From Pedobacter sp. R20-19 (GTDB lineage: Bacteria > Bacteroidota > Bacteroidia > Sphingobacteriales > Sphingobacteriaceae), in the NCBI RefSeq assembly GCF_000708265.2, contig NZ_JCKI01000002.1:372001-436000 (forward strand): a stretch of DNA of 64,000 bases. The letters are read 5' to 3'. The notes beneath the pieces are model-generated. The model did no database searches and had not been told where the DNA came from. It saw nothing but the letters and a program-made list of their open reading frames with translations. Of this stretch, positions 20,465 through 28,916 are shown piece by piece; positions within the stretch are counted from its first letter, which is position 1; every line of letters starts with the position of its first letter. A program made the translations under genes and the position numbers.

Positions 20465-20573
20465 TATTTAGTCCAAAGTCCCCAGTCTAAAGTCTTTAGT
20501 TTTGCCACTTCAATATGTATCAATGACTAAAACTCCGAACTCAAGACTTAGGACTCAAGACTCCCGACTACCT
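20463..20573. repeat. Inverted heptad arrays filling a convergent spacer
   Basis: Left: six 7-bp words from 20463 (AGTATTT, AGTCCAA, AGTCCCC, AGTCTAA, AGTCTTT, AGTTTTG), overlapping the mtgA TAG. Right: ACTCCGA, ACTCAAG, ACTTAGG, ACTCAAG, ACTCCCG, ACTACCT (20532-20573), ending on the stop of the AsmA-like gene. In each gene's own sense the words read nnAGTCn from the stop onward. Confidence 0.9.
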
Positions 20574-22992
20574 AATCATGATCCTTATTCCATCGGATTT
20601 TTATTCCACCTTTTTCGTCATCAATGGCTTTCAGGTGAAGTACAATTCCTTTCATCCTGGCTTCACGTTTTTCCTGGCGGGTTAAATTTTCATCACCTTT
20701 AGGATTTCTTAGTGGAATGTCCATTTCAACATTGGTTCCTGCACCTAAGGCATAAATACCTTTAACATTAAAATTCAATGCACTGGAGTTGATCTGCATT
20801 GGACTAATTGCTATCTTATCTCCTTTGATATTAAGTGTGCCATCTAGTTTTTTGATTTCAACATTAGAAAGATTTCTATTGGCAAATGCGAATTTACCTA
20901 CGTTCACCATCGGTTCAAAATTCACCAGGGCTGCATTATTGAGATTAAAAATTACTTTTCCGTTTATAGATCGTGGAATGATTTTACCAGTATGCGATAT
21001 TCTGCCCGATATGTCAACCAAAGAGGATAAATAGCCTTTTAGGTTTTTATTCGTAATGGTATTCTGCCCGAAGTTATCGAAAGAGTAAAAGAAATCCTTC
21101 ACACTTACATGACTCACTTTAGAGTTAATACTAAAGAGATTTGAACCAGTTTGTTGAACAATGCTTCCATTGAGTGATAGTGTTCCACCAGCATGCTCCA
21201 CGATTATTTTATTAAAGAATATACCGTTGCCACGAAGGGAAATATCTGCTGCAAGATTTTTTGCCAGAAATTTATCATAGATTGCCTTACCCACAGTAAG
21301 GTTAATATTCATTTTGGATACCTCCAGCACATTGCTTAACTGTTTTGAGGCAGTTTTCATAGACTGATTTGATGTCGTTTTCTTTTTAGTGCTTCTAGGT
21401 CCTAAGAATGGCATAAACTCGTTTAAATAAAGTTGAGGACTATGCATTTTAAGATTAACTAAAATCTTTTCGGGATCATAATAATATAAGTTTGCAAAAT
21501 TAGCAATACTGCAACTCACATTAAGTTCACTTTTGCCGAGTTGAAAATGCCCATCCTGAATAGAAAGATCATTCTGATTAAAAACAATATTAAGCGCACT
21601 CTTTACCAGATGAAGCTTACGTGGAAGGTACATGATATCGGCATTGGCAATTTTGATTCCCCCTGATATAACTGGTTTCGTGAATCGAAAATTATCTATA
21701 TCTGCCTGGCAGTAAAGTCTTAAATCTGCAGTTCCGGCTTTAAATTCAAAGTCTTGTGTACTTAATGAATTGTTTAGATTGGTAAGTGGAAACTGAGAAG
21801 TCACCAGTCCGGTAGCAATAGGCCTGGCAAGGTTATTTACTGTAAATGTATCGATCTTGATGGGTGCGTTAAAATACTTGGCGGTTAGTTTATGAAATTT
21901 TATTGCAGAATTTTCATCACCAATAATTCCTCCCACTGTATCCTGGTTTGTAAAGGAACCATCAAAGTTGGCAGCTGTTAATTTTCCTGCCGGAATGGAT
22001 AGGACATTATCACGAACTTTAATGCCCACACGTATTAATGGATCTCCATACTTCCCTGAACCATCATCGATAATATTTCCTCGAATATCAATCGGTTTCT
22101 CTATCCCGAATTTTAAAAGCTTGGATGAAATATTTGGAGAAAGCAACAAGGCTACATTCCTGAATAATATTTGATCTACAGCGATGCTAATGGCGAAAGC
22201 AGATTTACCAAGATCTATTTTTGCACCTATTTTAAAGGGATGTCCGCCAATGTTTAAGACTTCTGCATCCAGAATTACCGCATCTAGTTCAATACTGTAA
22301 TGGGCTGATAAAGTTCCTTCAAGTGACTTACCTTTTAAAAAACTACCTTTTCTGGTGTTAAAGGCGAAATTATTAACCTGCGTTTTAAGTTTTATCTTAC
22401 CTGTCCAGCCACTATCAGGATACTGCATTCTACCCTGAATTTGGTCAATATTAAAATTAAATAGCTTAAAGCGTTTTTTATTGTCGAGGATTAAACTTAC
22501 ACGGTTAAAATCAATTTTCTTTACCTCAAGTGCAGAAGATTTAGGCGCTGATTTTTTCTCTTCCGTTTTGGGTTTGCTTTTAAATATGCTGGTATTGCTG
22601 TATCCGGTAGAATCTGTATAAATGTACACGGCAGCATCATTAATGGCAATTCGATTGATATTTACATTGCCAACTATCAGAGATAGTATATTTAGTGAAA
22701 CATTAATGTCTTTGGCTTTAAGCAAATCGTGCTTATGTTGTGCCCATAAGCTATCTCTTAATAAAACATCGTTTAATGATACAGACACGCCGGGAAAGCT
22801 TTTTAAAAGCGTAGGCTCCATACTACCTGCCGTGATTTGCCCATTTAAGTTTTTGTTGAGCTGAGCCAATATGGATGATAATATTTCTTTTTTGTTACGA
22901 CTAATATAAAAGGCACCAGCAAGCCAGGTTAAGATAACCAGAATAATAATTGTAGAAAGTATTTTTAAGGAGATTTTGAGCCAGCGCTTCAT
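20572..22992 (-). CDS. AsmA-like inner membrane protein
   Basis: 806 residues. One N-terminal membrane anchor (about residues 8-28, LKILSTIIILVILTWLAGAF), then a long periplasmic repeated-beta region typical of AsmA-family proteins: LSSILAQLNKNLNGQITAGSMEPTLLKSFPGVSVSLNDVLLRD at the start and the AsmA_2-like IKKLDGTLNIKGDKIAISPMQINSSALNFNVKGIY near the end. AsmA relatives shuttle or organise lipids between membranes. Stands alone; its TAG overlaps the right heptad array. Confidence 0.87.
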   Translation of the reverse strand: MKRWLKISLKILSTIIILVILTWLAGAFYISRNKKEILSSILAQLNKNLNGQITAGSMEPTLLKSFPGVSVSLNDVLLRDSLWAQHKHDLLKAKDINVSLNILSLIVGNVNINRIAINDAAVYIYTDSTGYSNTSIFKSKPKTEEKKSAPKSSALEVKKIDFNRVSLILDNKKRFKLFNFNIDQIQGRMQYPDSGWTGKIKLKTQVNNFAFNTRKGSFLKGKSLEGTLSAHYSIELDAVILDAEVLNIGGHPFKIGAKIDLGKSAFAISIAVDQILFRNVALLLSPNISSKLLKFGIEKPIDIRGNIIDDGSGKYGDPLIRVGIKVRDNVLSIPAGKLTAANFDGSFTNQDTVGGIIGDENSAIKFHKLTAKYFNAPIKIDTFTVNNLARPIATGLVTSQFPLTNLNNSLSTQDFEFKAGTADLRLYCQADIDNFRFTKPVISGGIKIANADIMYLPRKLHLVKSALNIVFNQNDLSIQDGHFQLGKSELNVSCSIANFANLYYYDPEKILVNLKMHSPQLYLNEFMPFLGPRSTKKKTTSNQSMKTASKQLSNVLEVSKMNINLTVGKAIYDKFLAKNLAADISLRGNGIFFNKIIVEHAGGTLSLNGSIVQQTGSNLFSINSKVSHVSVKDFFYSFDNFGQNTITNKNLKGYLSSLVDISGRISHTGKIIPRSINGKVIFNLNNAALVNFEPMVNVGKFAFANRNLSNVEIKKLDGTLNIKGDKIAISPMQINSSALNFNVKGIYALGAGTNVEMDIPLRNPKGDENLTRQEKREARMKGIVLHLKAIDDEKGGIKIRWNKDHD

Positions 22993-23103
22993 AAACAGAA
23001 TTTGATTATAGCAATATAATGCTTTTTTGATCTAATTGTTTTAGGCTTAACTAAAAATAACAAACGCTGAGATTAAAGCCGCACGGCAAAAAATCCTATT
23101 GCA

Positions 23104-23583
23104 TTATAATAAGTGTGAAAATACAGTAGAATGCCAGCTATCTTTAAAAGGAACTTCCCACTTAGCTTCCAAATCAGCTAATGTTTGCACCATGTTATTA
23201 AAAACAATTGTATCTTGTGTAATTTGTTTAATATTTACAAGCGTCTCAAAATCTTCTTTACCCTGAACCTTCACTTCGGTGCCCACTTTATAGGCAATGT
23301 TAAAACGGTTAAACAGGTCTACATGATATTCCTGTTCAATTTCCTTTATCAACCTTACAGAACTATCAATAGAGCAGCCGGTAACACCAGCCTGACTTTC
23401 ATCTACGGTTAAAATAATAAAATAGTTATAGCGAATTTCTGCTTTTGTCAATAGTTCATTTCCATGCGCTTTCCATTGGTTGGTAAATGTGGCTAACTTA
23501 TTTAATATCGCTGTTTCTTCTACTGCGGTAAATTTACGATCGCTTTGATAGATCCAGACTCTTGATTGTGGAGAAAAACTCAT
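23104..23583 (-). CDS. Conserved hypothetical protein (no ATPase motifs)
   Basis: 159 residues from the ATG at 23583; the upstream TTG adds only two codons. It has an alpha/beta pattern with VWIYQSDRKF at the N-terminus and a GVTGCSIDSSVRLIKEIE stretch containing a Cys followed by Ser-Ile-Asp-Ser-Ser. I recall related Bacteroidota proteins often labelled 'ABC transporter ATPase', but no Walker A, Walker B or signature motif is present here, so that name is not supported. No signal peptide. Function unknown. Confidence 0.75.
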   Translation of the reverse strand: MSFSPQSRVWIYQSDRKFTAVEETAILNKLATFTNQWKAHGNELLTKAEIRYNYFIILTVDESQAGVTGCSIDSSVRLIKEIEQEYHVDLFNRFNIAYKVGTEVKVQGKEDFETLVNIKQITQDTIVFNNMVQTLADLEAKWEVPFKDSWHSTVFSHLL

Positions 23584-23633
23584 ATACAAATTTATAATTT
23601 TAATTAATTTAGTTTACCCTAAATCATCCCCTT

Positions 23634-24098
23634 ATGAAAAAGTTTACACTGTGCTTGAAATTAAGCTTTATTTCAGCTGTAGCAACGTTATTATTCGCTT
23701 TTTCAGATCCAGAATCCATAGAGCAGTATGTTGGTTATTTGCAGAAATCCTTCACTGAACACTATGATATCAGCCAGGAAGCTAAACAAATTAAACGCTA
23801 CGAACTCAATATTACTAACAATGGCTTTTGTCGTTACAAAAGATATTTTAATAACGGTAAAACTGAATATTTCGCATTTAAGTTAGCAAAATTTAAAGAT
23901 ATGGAATATGAAGGGTCTACTGCTGTCGGCAGACTTTATTTAAGAACCAAAGGTGATGATGTTATTGTTCAAACCTATAATGACAGGGGAGGAGACGTAG
24001 ATTCTATGGCTACCCAGGTAATTATTCCCCTTAAAAATATAGAGGCAGAAGATTTAAATGCTATCAGAGAGAACCTGACCAAAATTTGTGGTTTATAA
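23634..24098 (+). CDS. Exported hypothetical protein
   Basis: 154 residues with a Sec-type signal (MKKFTLCLKLSFISAVATLLFAFS). Mature part has short strands (YELNITNNGFCRYKRYF, then GRLYLRTKGDDVIVQTYND) and one conserved-looking Cys near the C-terminus (KICGL). I do not recognise the family. It diverges from the 159-residue gene, with about 50 bp between the two starts. A perfect hairpin follows the stop. Confidence 0.7.
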   Translation: MKKFTLCLKLSFISAVATLLFAFSDPESIEQYVGYLQKSFTEHYDISQEAKQIKRYELNITNNGFCRYKRYFNNGKTEYFAFKLAKFKDMEYEGSTAVGRLYLRTKGDDVIVQTYNDRGGDVDSMATQVIIPLKNIEAEDLNAIRENLTKICGL

Positions 24099-24128
24099 AC
24101 CTTATAGATTGTAAAATCTATAAGGTTT
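24097..24128. terminator. Bidirectional terminator
   Basis: AAACCTTATAGAT (24097-24109) and ATCTATAAGGTTT (24116-24128), perfect 13-bp stem, 6-nt loop, between two convergent stop codons; the stem overlaps the upstream stop. Confidence 0.8.
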
Positions 24129-24139
24129 AATTATAAATG

Positions 24140-24928
24140 CTAAAGGCCATTTGCCCTTGCAGTAATTTCGGCAATATCCAATACTTTAATTTCCTGCTCT
24201 TTATCTTTAAGTTTTATTCCATCACTTAACATCGTCATGCAAAACGGACAACCTGCGGCAATAAATTGTGGGTTTGTTTCCAGAGCCTCTTCTATACGCT
24301 CAACGTTAATGTCTTTTTTACCTTTTTCTGGTTCTTTAAACATTTGGGCACCACCAGCACCACAGCACAGGCCATTGCTTTTGCAGCGCTTCATTTCTAC
24401 TAATTGTGCATCAAGTACCTCCAGTGCTTTTCTTGGTGCTTCGTAAACACCATTTCCTCTGCCTAAGTAACAAGGGTCATGGAAGGTAATTTTTTTACCT
24501 TTAAAACTCTCTCCGCCTTCTGCCTTTAGTTTACCTTCGTTGATCAAATCCTGAATCAATTGGGTATGATGAATAACGTCATAGCTTCCACCCAGGCCCG
24601 GATATTCGTTTTTAATCGTGTTGAAACAGTGTGGACAGCCAGTAACAATTTTCTTGATGTTATATGCATTCAAGACCTCAATGTTAGTCATGGCTTGCAT
24701 TTGGAAAAGAAATTCATTACCCGCACGTTTGGCAGGATCGCCCGTGCAGCTTTCTTCAGTTCCTAAAACGGCATATTTAATACCTACATGATGCAGGATT
24801 TTGCATATGTCGCGGGTTATTTTTTGTGCCCGTTCATCGTAACTTCCGGCACATCCTACCCAAAATAATATTTCCGGCTCTTCACCTGCAGCCATTAGCT
24901 CGGCCATTGTAGGTACTTTAAATTCCAT
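24140..24928 (-). CDS. Cysteine-rich CCG-domain Fe-S oxidoreductase subunit (HdrB/GlpC-like)
   Basis: 262 residues with two CCG-type cysteine modules. The first has WVGCAGSYDERAQ, GTEESCTGDPAKR and TGCPHCFNTIKNEYP. The second has FHDPCYLGRGNGVYEAPR, SNGLCCGAGGAQMF and AAGCPFCMTMLSDG. These bind Fe-S clusters in heterodisulfide reductase B, glycolate oxidase and lactate oxidase subunits. It lies just downstream of a membrane Fe-S protein on the same strand, so the pair probably forms an electron-transfer module, perhaps accepting electrons from an electron-transfer flavoprotein and passing them to menaquinone; that role is inference. Cytoplasmic. Confidence 0.88.
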   Translation of the reverse strand: MEFKVPTMAELMAAGEEPEILFWVGCAGSYDERAQKITRDICKILHHVGIKYAVLGTEESCTGDPAKRAGNEFLFQMQAMTNIEVLNAYNIKKIVTGCPHCFNTIKNEYPGLGGSYDVIHHTQLIQDLINEGKLKAEGGESFKGKKITFHDPCYLGRGNGVYEAPRKALEVLDAQLVEMKRCKSNGLCCGAGGAQMFKEPEKGKKDINVERIEEALETNPQFIAAGCPFCMTMLSDGIKLKDKEQEIKVLDIAEITARANGL

Positions 24929-24933
24929 CTTTT

Positions 24934-25051
24934 AAGTATCAAGTATTTGTAGCAGGTATTTAGTCTTAATGATCAAAACTTGAAACCACTACTCATGTGT
25001 TAAATTATTTATTTGAAGACTTTTGTCTCACCACTCCAGACTAAAGACTAA
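24934..25051. repeat. Heptad arrays in the Fe-S operon spacer
   Basis: Left words AAGTATC, AAGTATT, TGTAGCA, GGTATTT, AGTCTTA (24934-24968); right words AGACTTT, TGTCTCA, CCACTCC, AGACTAA, AGACTAA (25017-25051), the last containing the TAG stop of the upstream Fe-S gene. Opposite orientation left and right, as in the 20.5-kb spacer. Confidence 0.8.
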
Positions 25052-26343
25052 TCTTCCTGCGCCCAGTTAAAACGATCAGCTGGTGAATATTTCCACGGTG
25101 CCTGATTATTCTCAATATTTCCTAACATGGCATTGATACTGGCAGGTGCCTGAGATTCTTCCATTACAGCAAATCTACGCAACTCCATAATAATTTGAAG
25201 CGGATCTATATTCACAGGACAAGCCTCAACGCAGGCATTACAACTGGTACAGGCCCAGATTTCTTCTCTGGTAATATAATCATCCAATAAAGATTTTTCA
25301 TCCTGATGTTCTGCGCCTTTTTGATCTATATTTTTCCCAATTTCTGTAATTCTATCCCGCGTATCCATCATAATCTTTCTTGGAGACAATAACTTCCCTG
25401 TAATATTCGCCGGGCAAACAGAGGTGCATCTTCCGCATTCCGTACAGGTATAGGCATTCATCAAATTTACCCAGGAAAGGTCTGTTGCATCTTTGGCTCC
25501 AAATTTTCCAGCTTCGGCTTCCGCCGGAACGAAAGAAGGATCAAGCATGGCTTTAACCTCATTGGTTACTGATGCCATATTGGTAAATTCTCCTTTCGGC
25601 TCCAGATTGGAAAAATAGGTGTTTGGAAAAGCGAAAAGGATATGGAAGTGTTTTGAGTAGGGTAAATAATTTAAAAATGCCAGGATTCCAATGATGTGAA
25701 ACCACCAACAGCCACGTTCTATGGCTACCAAAGCGTTTTCTGAAGAAGGTAAAAGGTTAACCAGGTACTGACTGATTGGAAATGCGCCAGCTGTAGTGTA
25801 ATGTGAAGAACCTAAAAGTTGTAATTTAAGGTCTGCGGCATTCATCATTAAAAAAGCAGACATCAATAATATTTCGGTAATTAAAATGTAGTTGGCATCT
25901 GATTTTGGCCAGGAGGTCATTTCTACACCGCTGAAGCGCTTTAATTTCATCACATTTCTGCGAATGAGGAAAATCACACAGGCCACCCATACGGTAAAGG
26001 CCAATATTTCAAATGATGCAATCAGGAAATCATAAAGACCACCCAGACCATGAAAGATCCGGTGCGTACCGAAAACCCCGTCGATCATAATTTCAACCAC
26101 TTCAATATTAATAATTACGAACCCGATGTAAACAAAAAAGTGAAGGAAAGCAGGAATTGGTCTCACTACCATTTTAGATTGACCAAATGCCACCCTAAGC
26201 ATGGTCATTAACCGCTTTTGAGGTTGGTCATTCCGGTCTGCAGATTTTCCAAGCCGGATATTGCGAATAATCTTACGCAAGTTAATGGTAAACAGCACAA
26301 TTGCTGCCAGTGTTATTACTAGAAAAATGATCTGAGCCAACAT
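25048..26343 (-). CDS. Membrane-bound 4Fe-4S ferredoxin-type protein (respiratory electron-transfer subunit)
   Basis: 431 residues. The N-terminal ~240 residues carry about five to six membrane helices (IIFLVITLAAIVLFTI; FLHFFVYIGFVIINIEV; ASFEILAFTVWVACVIFLI and more), resembling NarI/HdrE-type quinone-facing domains. The C-terminal part has a dicluster ferredoxin domain: CTECGRCTSVCP and CTSCNACVEACPVNIDP. It should pass electrons between a soluble donor and menaquinone. Upstream member of the pair with the CCG protein. Confidence 0.88.
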   Translation of the reverse strand: MLAQIIFLVITLAAIVLFTINLRKIIRNIRLGKSADRNDQPQKRLMTMLRVAFGQSKMVVRPIPAFLHFFVYIGFVIINIEVVEIMIDGVFGTHRIFHGLGGLYDFLIASFEILAFTVWVACVIFLIRRNVMKLKRFSGVEMTSWPKSDANYILITEILLMSAFLMMNAADLKLQLLGSSHYTTAGAFPISQYLVNLLPSSENALVAIERGCWWFHIIGILAFLNYLPYSKHFHILFAFPNTYFSNLEPKGEFTNMASVTNEVKAMLDPSFVPAEAEAGKFGAKDATDLSWVNLMNAYTCTECGRCTSVCPANITGKLLSPRKIMMDTRDRITEIGKNIDQKGAEHQDEKSLLDDYITREEIWACTSCNACVEACPVNIDPLQIIMELRRFAVMEESQAPASINAMLGNIENNQAPWKYSPADRFNWAQED

Positions 26344-26526
26344 GCAATATTAGATTGTTTATGCTAAATTAGGATAATAATCTAAATAAATTGCTATGCA
26401 TGCATAAAAAAAAGCGCAAAATTATTTGTTTGTACTCATTCTAAGGTAGATTTTGATTAGTTTAATCATCTAATTAAAATTTAAATGATTGATAATCAGT
26501 TCTGCGATTAAATAATTTAAAAAAAA

Positions 26527-26557
26527 TTTTGCTTTTGAAAAAAGAACGCTACATTTG
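26527..26557 (+). promoter_or_regulatory. Promoter of first tRNA-Phe
   Basis: TTTTG at 26527-26531 and TACATTTG at 26550-26557, 18 bp apart: a full match to the Bacteroidota promoter. The tRNA starts 16 bp beyond the -7 box. Confidence 0.85.
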
Positions 26558-26572
26558 CAATCCCAAACGGAT

Positions 26573-26645
26573 GGTGCCATAGCTCAGTCGGTAGAGCAAA
26601 GGACTGAAAATCCTTGTGTCCCTGGTTCGAATCCAGGTGGCACCA
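26573..26645 (+). tRNA. tRNA-Phe (GAA), copy 1
   Basis: 73-nt cloverleaf. Acceptor GGTGCCA pairs with TGGCACC, discriminator A at 26645. Anticodon stem AAGGA/TCCTT encloses loop CTGAAAA with anticodon GAA, and the T arm has CCTGG/CCAGG around TTCGAAT. The 3' CCA is not encoded. Confidence 0.97.
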
Positions 26646-26650
26646 CTTCC

Positions 26651-26680
26651 AAAAGCCTTTCAGAAATGAGAGGCTTTTTT
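26651..26680 (+). terminator. Terminator of tRNA-Phe copy 1
   Basis: AAAGCCTTTCA and TGAGAGGCTTT (one G-T pair) around a GAAA loop, then a T tail. Confidence 0.88.
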
Positions 26681-26858
26681 GGTTTTAACCCTTTTGTTTT
26701 TCGCCGGATAATAAAAATTTGTTTAGACTTATTTCATGTTTAGTTTTAAAAGTATTGTCGAGGTTATGGATGAAATAGAGGGTTTGGAAAATATTTTTTT
26801 AAAGCATGTTATTGATGTTAACGTATCTGAAAAAAAATAACAAAAAAATAAAGAAGAA

Positions 26859-26888
26859 TTGGATCTTTAAAAAATAATACTACCTTTG
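26859..26888 (+). promoter_or_regulatory. Promoter of second tRNA-Phe
   Basis: TTG at 26859-26861 and TACCTTTG at 26881-26888 with a 19-bp spacer. The region upstream of the -7 box differs from that of copy 1. Confidence 0.85.
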
Positions 26889-26903
26889 CAATCCCAAACG
26901 GAT

Positions 26904-26976
26904 GGTGCCATAGCTCAGTCGGTAGAGCAAAGGACTGAAAATCCTTGTGTCCCTGGTTCGAATCCAGGTGGCACCA
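26904..26976 (+). tRNA. tRNA-Phe (GAA), copy 2
   Basis: Identical to copy 1 over all 73 nt. It lies in a 116-bp unit (26885-27000) that is identical to 26554-26669, 331 bp upstream, and begins inside the -7 box. CCA is not encoded. Confidence 0.97.
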
Positions 26977-26981
26977 CTTCC

Positions 26982-27008
26982 AAAAGCCTTTCAGAAATGA
27001 AAGGCTTT
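26982..27008 (+). terminator. Terminator of tRNA-Phe copy 2
   Basis: Perfect stem AAAGCCTTTCA/TGAAAGGCTTT with a GAAA loop; the tail is ATTGTTTTT, weaker than in copy 1. Confidence 0.8.
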
Positions 27009-27289
27009 ATTGTTTTTAGTCTATACTGAAATCATTCAATTTTTCTACTTCAAAGGTTTTTGGCCTATTTTATTGACCAATTCCATTTTATTTTTAGAAC
27101 CATTACCATACCTATCAATTCTCAGTCAAAAGTAATTTAATCGATTAATTGTAATTTATTATCGATACACGAATGAGTTATTACAATAATTAAGAATAAA
27201 TTTAGTTCATGAAATGATTTAATTTTATGGCGCAGCATCTTTTCAATGGCAACCCTCGTATATCTAAAAAATCCACTATAAAAGCAAAT
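27009..27289. other. Spacer before the S41 peptidase
   Basis: About 280 bp of AT-rich DNA between the tRNA terminator and the lipoprotein ATG. It should hold the peptidase promoter, but I found no convincing TAnnTTTG box, repeat or RNA gene. Confidence 0.35.
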
Positions 27290-28873
27290 ATGAAATATCA
27301 CAAATACAGTTACTTCACAGCTATTATATTAATGGCTACAAGCCTATTAATGGCTTGTAAGAAAGAGAGCGCTACACCCGAACAACCTGTTACGCCCGTA
27401 GCTGCCAGCAGAGATGAATTAACTAAAGATTCCATTTTTCTTTATACGAAAGAACTTTATTACTGGAATACTTCATTGCCTACTTATGATGCTTTCAAAC
27501 CACGTAGTTTTAGTTCTAACGAAGCTGAACTTTATGCCCTTACCCAATATTCATCAGATCCATCTACCGGAAAACCTTATGAATATGTAAATGGCTCCAG
27601 CGATCCAAAATATTCTTTTTTCGATTATATTGCTACGACAGCTAAGGTGTCTGCTCTGAAAGCTGATGTAAACGGAACATCAAATGATTATGGCTTCTCC
27701 GTTAATTATCAAACCACTTCGGATTTAAGGGTAAAATATGTTTATCCAAATTCACCAGCCAGTATTCAAGGTTTAACAAGAGGTTGCAAAATTACCAGTA
27801 TTAATGGTAGAACCAATTTAACTTATAGCAGTTCTACTATAAACTTTTTGAATGATGCTATTTTTGGCAGCAATGCATCTATTTCGCTTACTTTTGTAGG
27901 TTTAGATAATGTAACTAAATCGGTAACTATAAATTCATCTAGCTATACCGTTAACCCTATATTTTATACTAACACCTATACGGTTGGTACCAAGAAAGTT
28001 GGTTACCTTGTTTTTAATAGCTTTACCAATAATGTTTCAGCTGCATTAAAAACTGTTTTTTCCAATTTCGCATCACAGGGTGTAACAGAACTGGTGGTAG
28101 ATTTAAGGTATAATGGTGGTGGCTATGTTTCTACTGCAACTGATCTGATTAACCTTGCTGCGCCAATTGCGCAGAATGGTAAGGTTATGTATACTACTTA
28201 TTATAACAACTATTTACAGAATATCACAACAGCACAAAGAAAAGCATCTATCCTTGCGCACCAGCCATTATTGGATGGTGATGACAAACTCCAGCCGTTT
28301 ACAACAGGCGTAAATGGGAAGTATGCCACTTATGCCGATTTAGATTACACTTCAGGATCAACAGATAATATTGAACTTTTTGCAAAATCTGGATCTTTAA
28401 CCTTATCAAGAATATATTTCATCGTAAGTGGATCTACAGCATCAGCAAGTGAGCTGGCTATAAATAGTTTAAAACCTGTAATGGACGTAAAACTGATTGG
28501 CGAGACCACCTATGGCAAACCTGTAGGATTTTTCCCGATAAGAATAGATAAACTAGATATGTATGTTCCTGAATTTGAAACTAAAAACCAGGCTGGCGTA
28601 GGTGGATATTACAGCGGATTAACGGTTGATAAAGAGGCCTATGAAGATTTAACTAAAACCTGGGGCGACGAATCGGAGACATTGCTAAGCTATGCGCTAT
28701 TATATGCCAGAACAGGAAGTTTTGTAACGACTTCAGCGAAAACAGCAAGTTTGAAAGCTTCGTCAACTGTAATGCCTGAAAAATTGTCTTCTGCGGAACT
28801 CAAGCAGGTAGCTAAAAGCCTTGATCAACACAGTTTTCAAGGCATGTTACTTAAGCCCGGAAAGAAATTTTAA
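27290..28873 (+). CDS. S41-family C-terminal-processing-type peptidase, lipoprotein
   Basis: 527 residues from the ATG at 27290, chosen because it starts a lipoprotein signal (MKYHKYSYFTAIILMATSLLMAC, Cys23); the in-frame start at 27227 would add 21 residues ahead of it. An S41 N-terminal helical segment (DSIFLYTKELYYWN) precedes a PDZ-like domain (LRVKYVYPNSPASIQGLTRGCKI). The catalytic domain follows: LVVDLRYNGGGYVSTATDL, the serine motif SGSTASASELAINSL, and the lysine motif GETTYGKPVG. It should cleave peptides or misfolded proteins at the cell envelope. Single gene with its own terminator. Confidence 0.93.
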   Translation: MKYHKYSYFTAIILMATSLLMACKKESATPEQPVTPVAASRDELTKDSIFLYTKELYYWNTSLPTYDAFKPRSFSSNEAELYALTQYSSDPSTGKPYEYVNGSSDPKYSFFDYIATTAKVSALKADVNGTSNDYGFSVNYQTTSDLRVKYVYPNSPASIQGLTRGCKITSINGRTNLTYSSSTINFLNDAIFGSNASISLTFVGLDNVTKSVTINSSSYTVNPIFYTNTYTVGTKKVGYLVFNSFTNNVSAALKTVFSNFASQGVTELVVDLRYNGGGYVSTATDLINLAAPIAQNGKVMYTTYYNNYLQNITTAQRKASILAHQPLLDGDDKLQPFTTGVNGKYATYADLDYTSGSTDNIELFAKSGSLTLSRIYFIVSGSTASASELAINSLKPVMDVKLIGETTYGKPVGFFPIRIDKLDMYVPEFETKNQAGVGGYYSGLTVDKEAYEDLTKTWGDESETLLSYALLYARTGSFVTTSAKTASLKASSTVMPEKLSSAELKQVAKSLDQHSFQGMLLKPGKKF

Positions 28874-28916
28874 ACAAAAAACCCTCGCTGATTGATACGG
28901 CGAGGGTTTTTTGTTT
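28872..28916. terminator. Terminator between S41 peptidase and LEA-like gene
   Basis: A 17-bp stem: arms at 28872-28888 and 28900-28916, with CCCTCGC/GCGAGGG at the loop end. T run on both strands, reaching the stop codon of the facing gene. Confidence 0.9.

Noticed and set aside
26555..26743. Open frame covering tRNA-Phe copy 1
   Set aside because: It is the read-through of the tRNA and its terminator.
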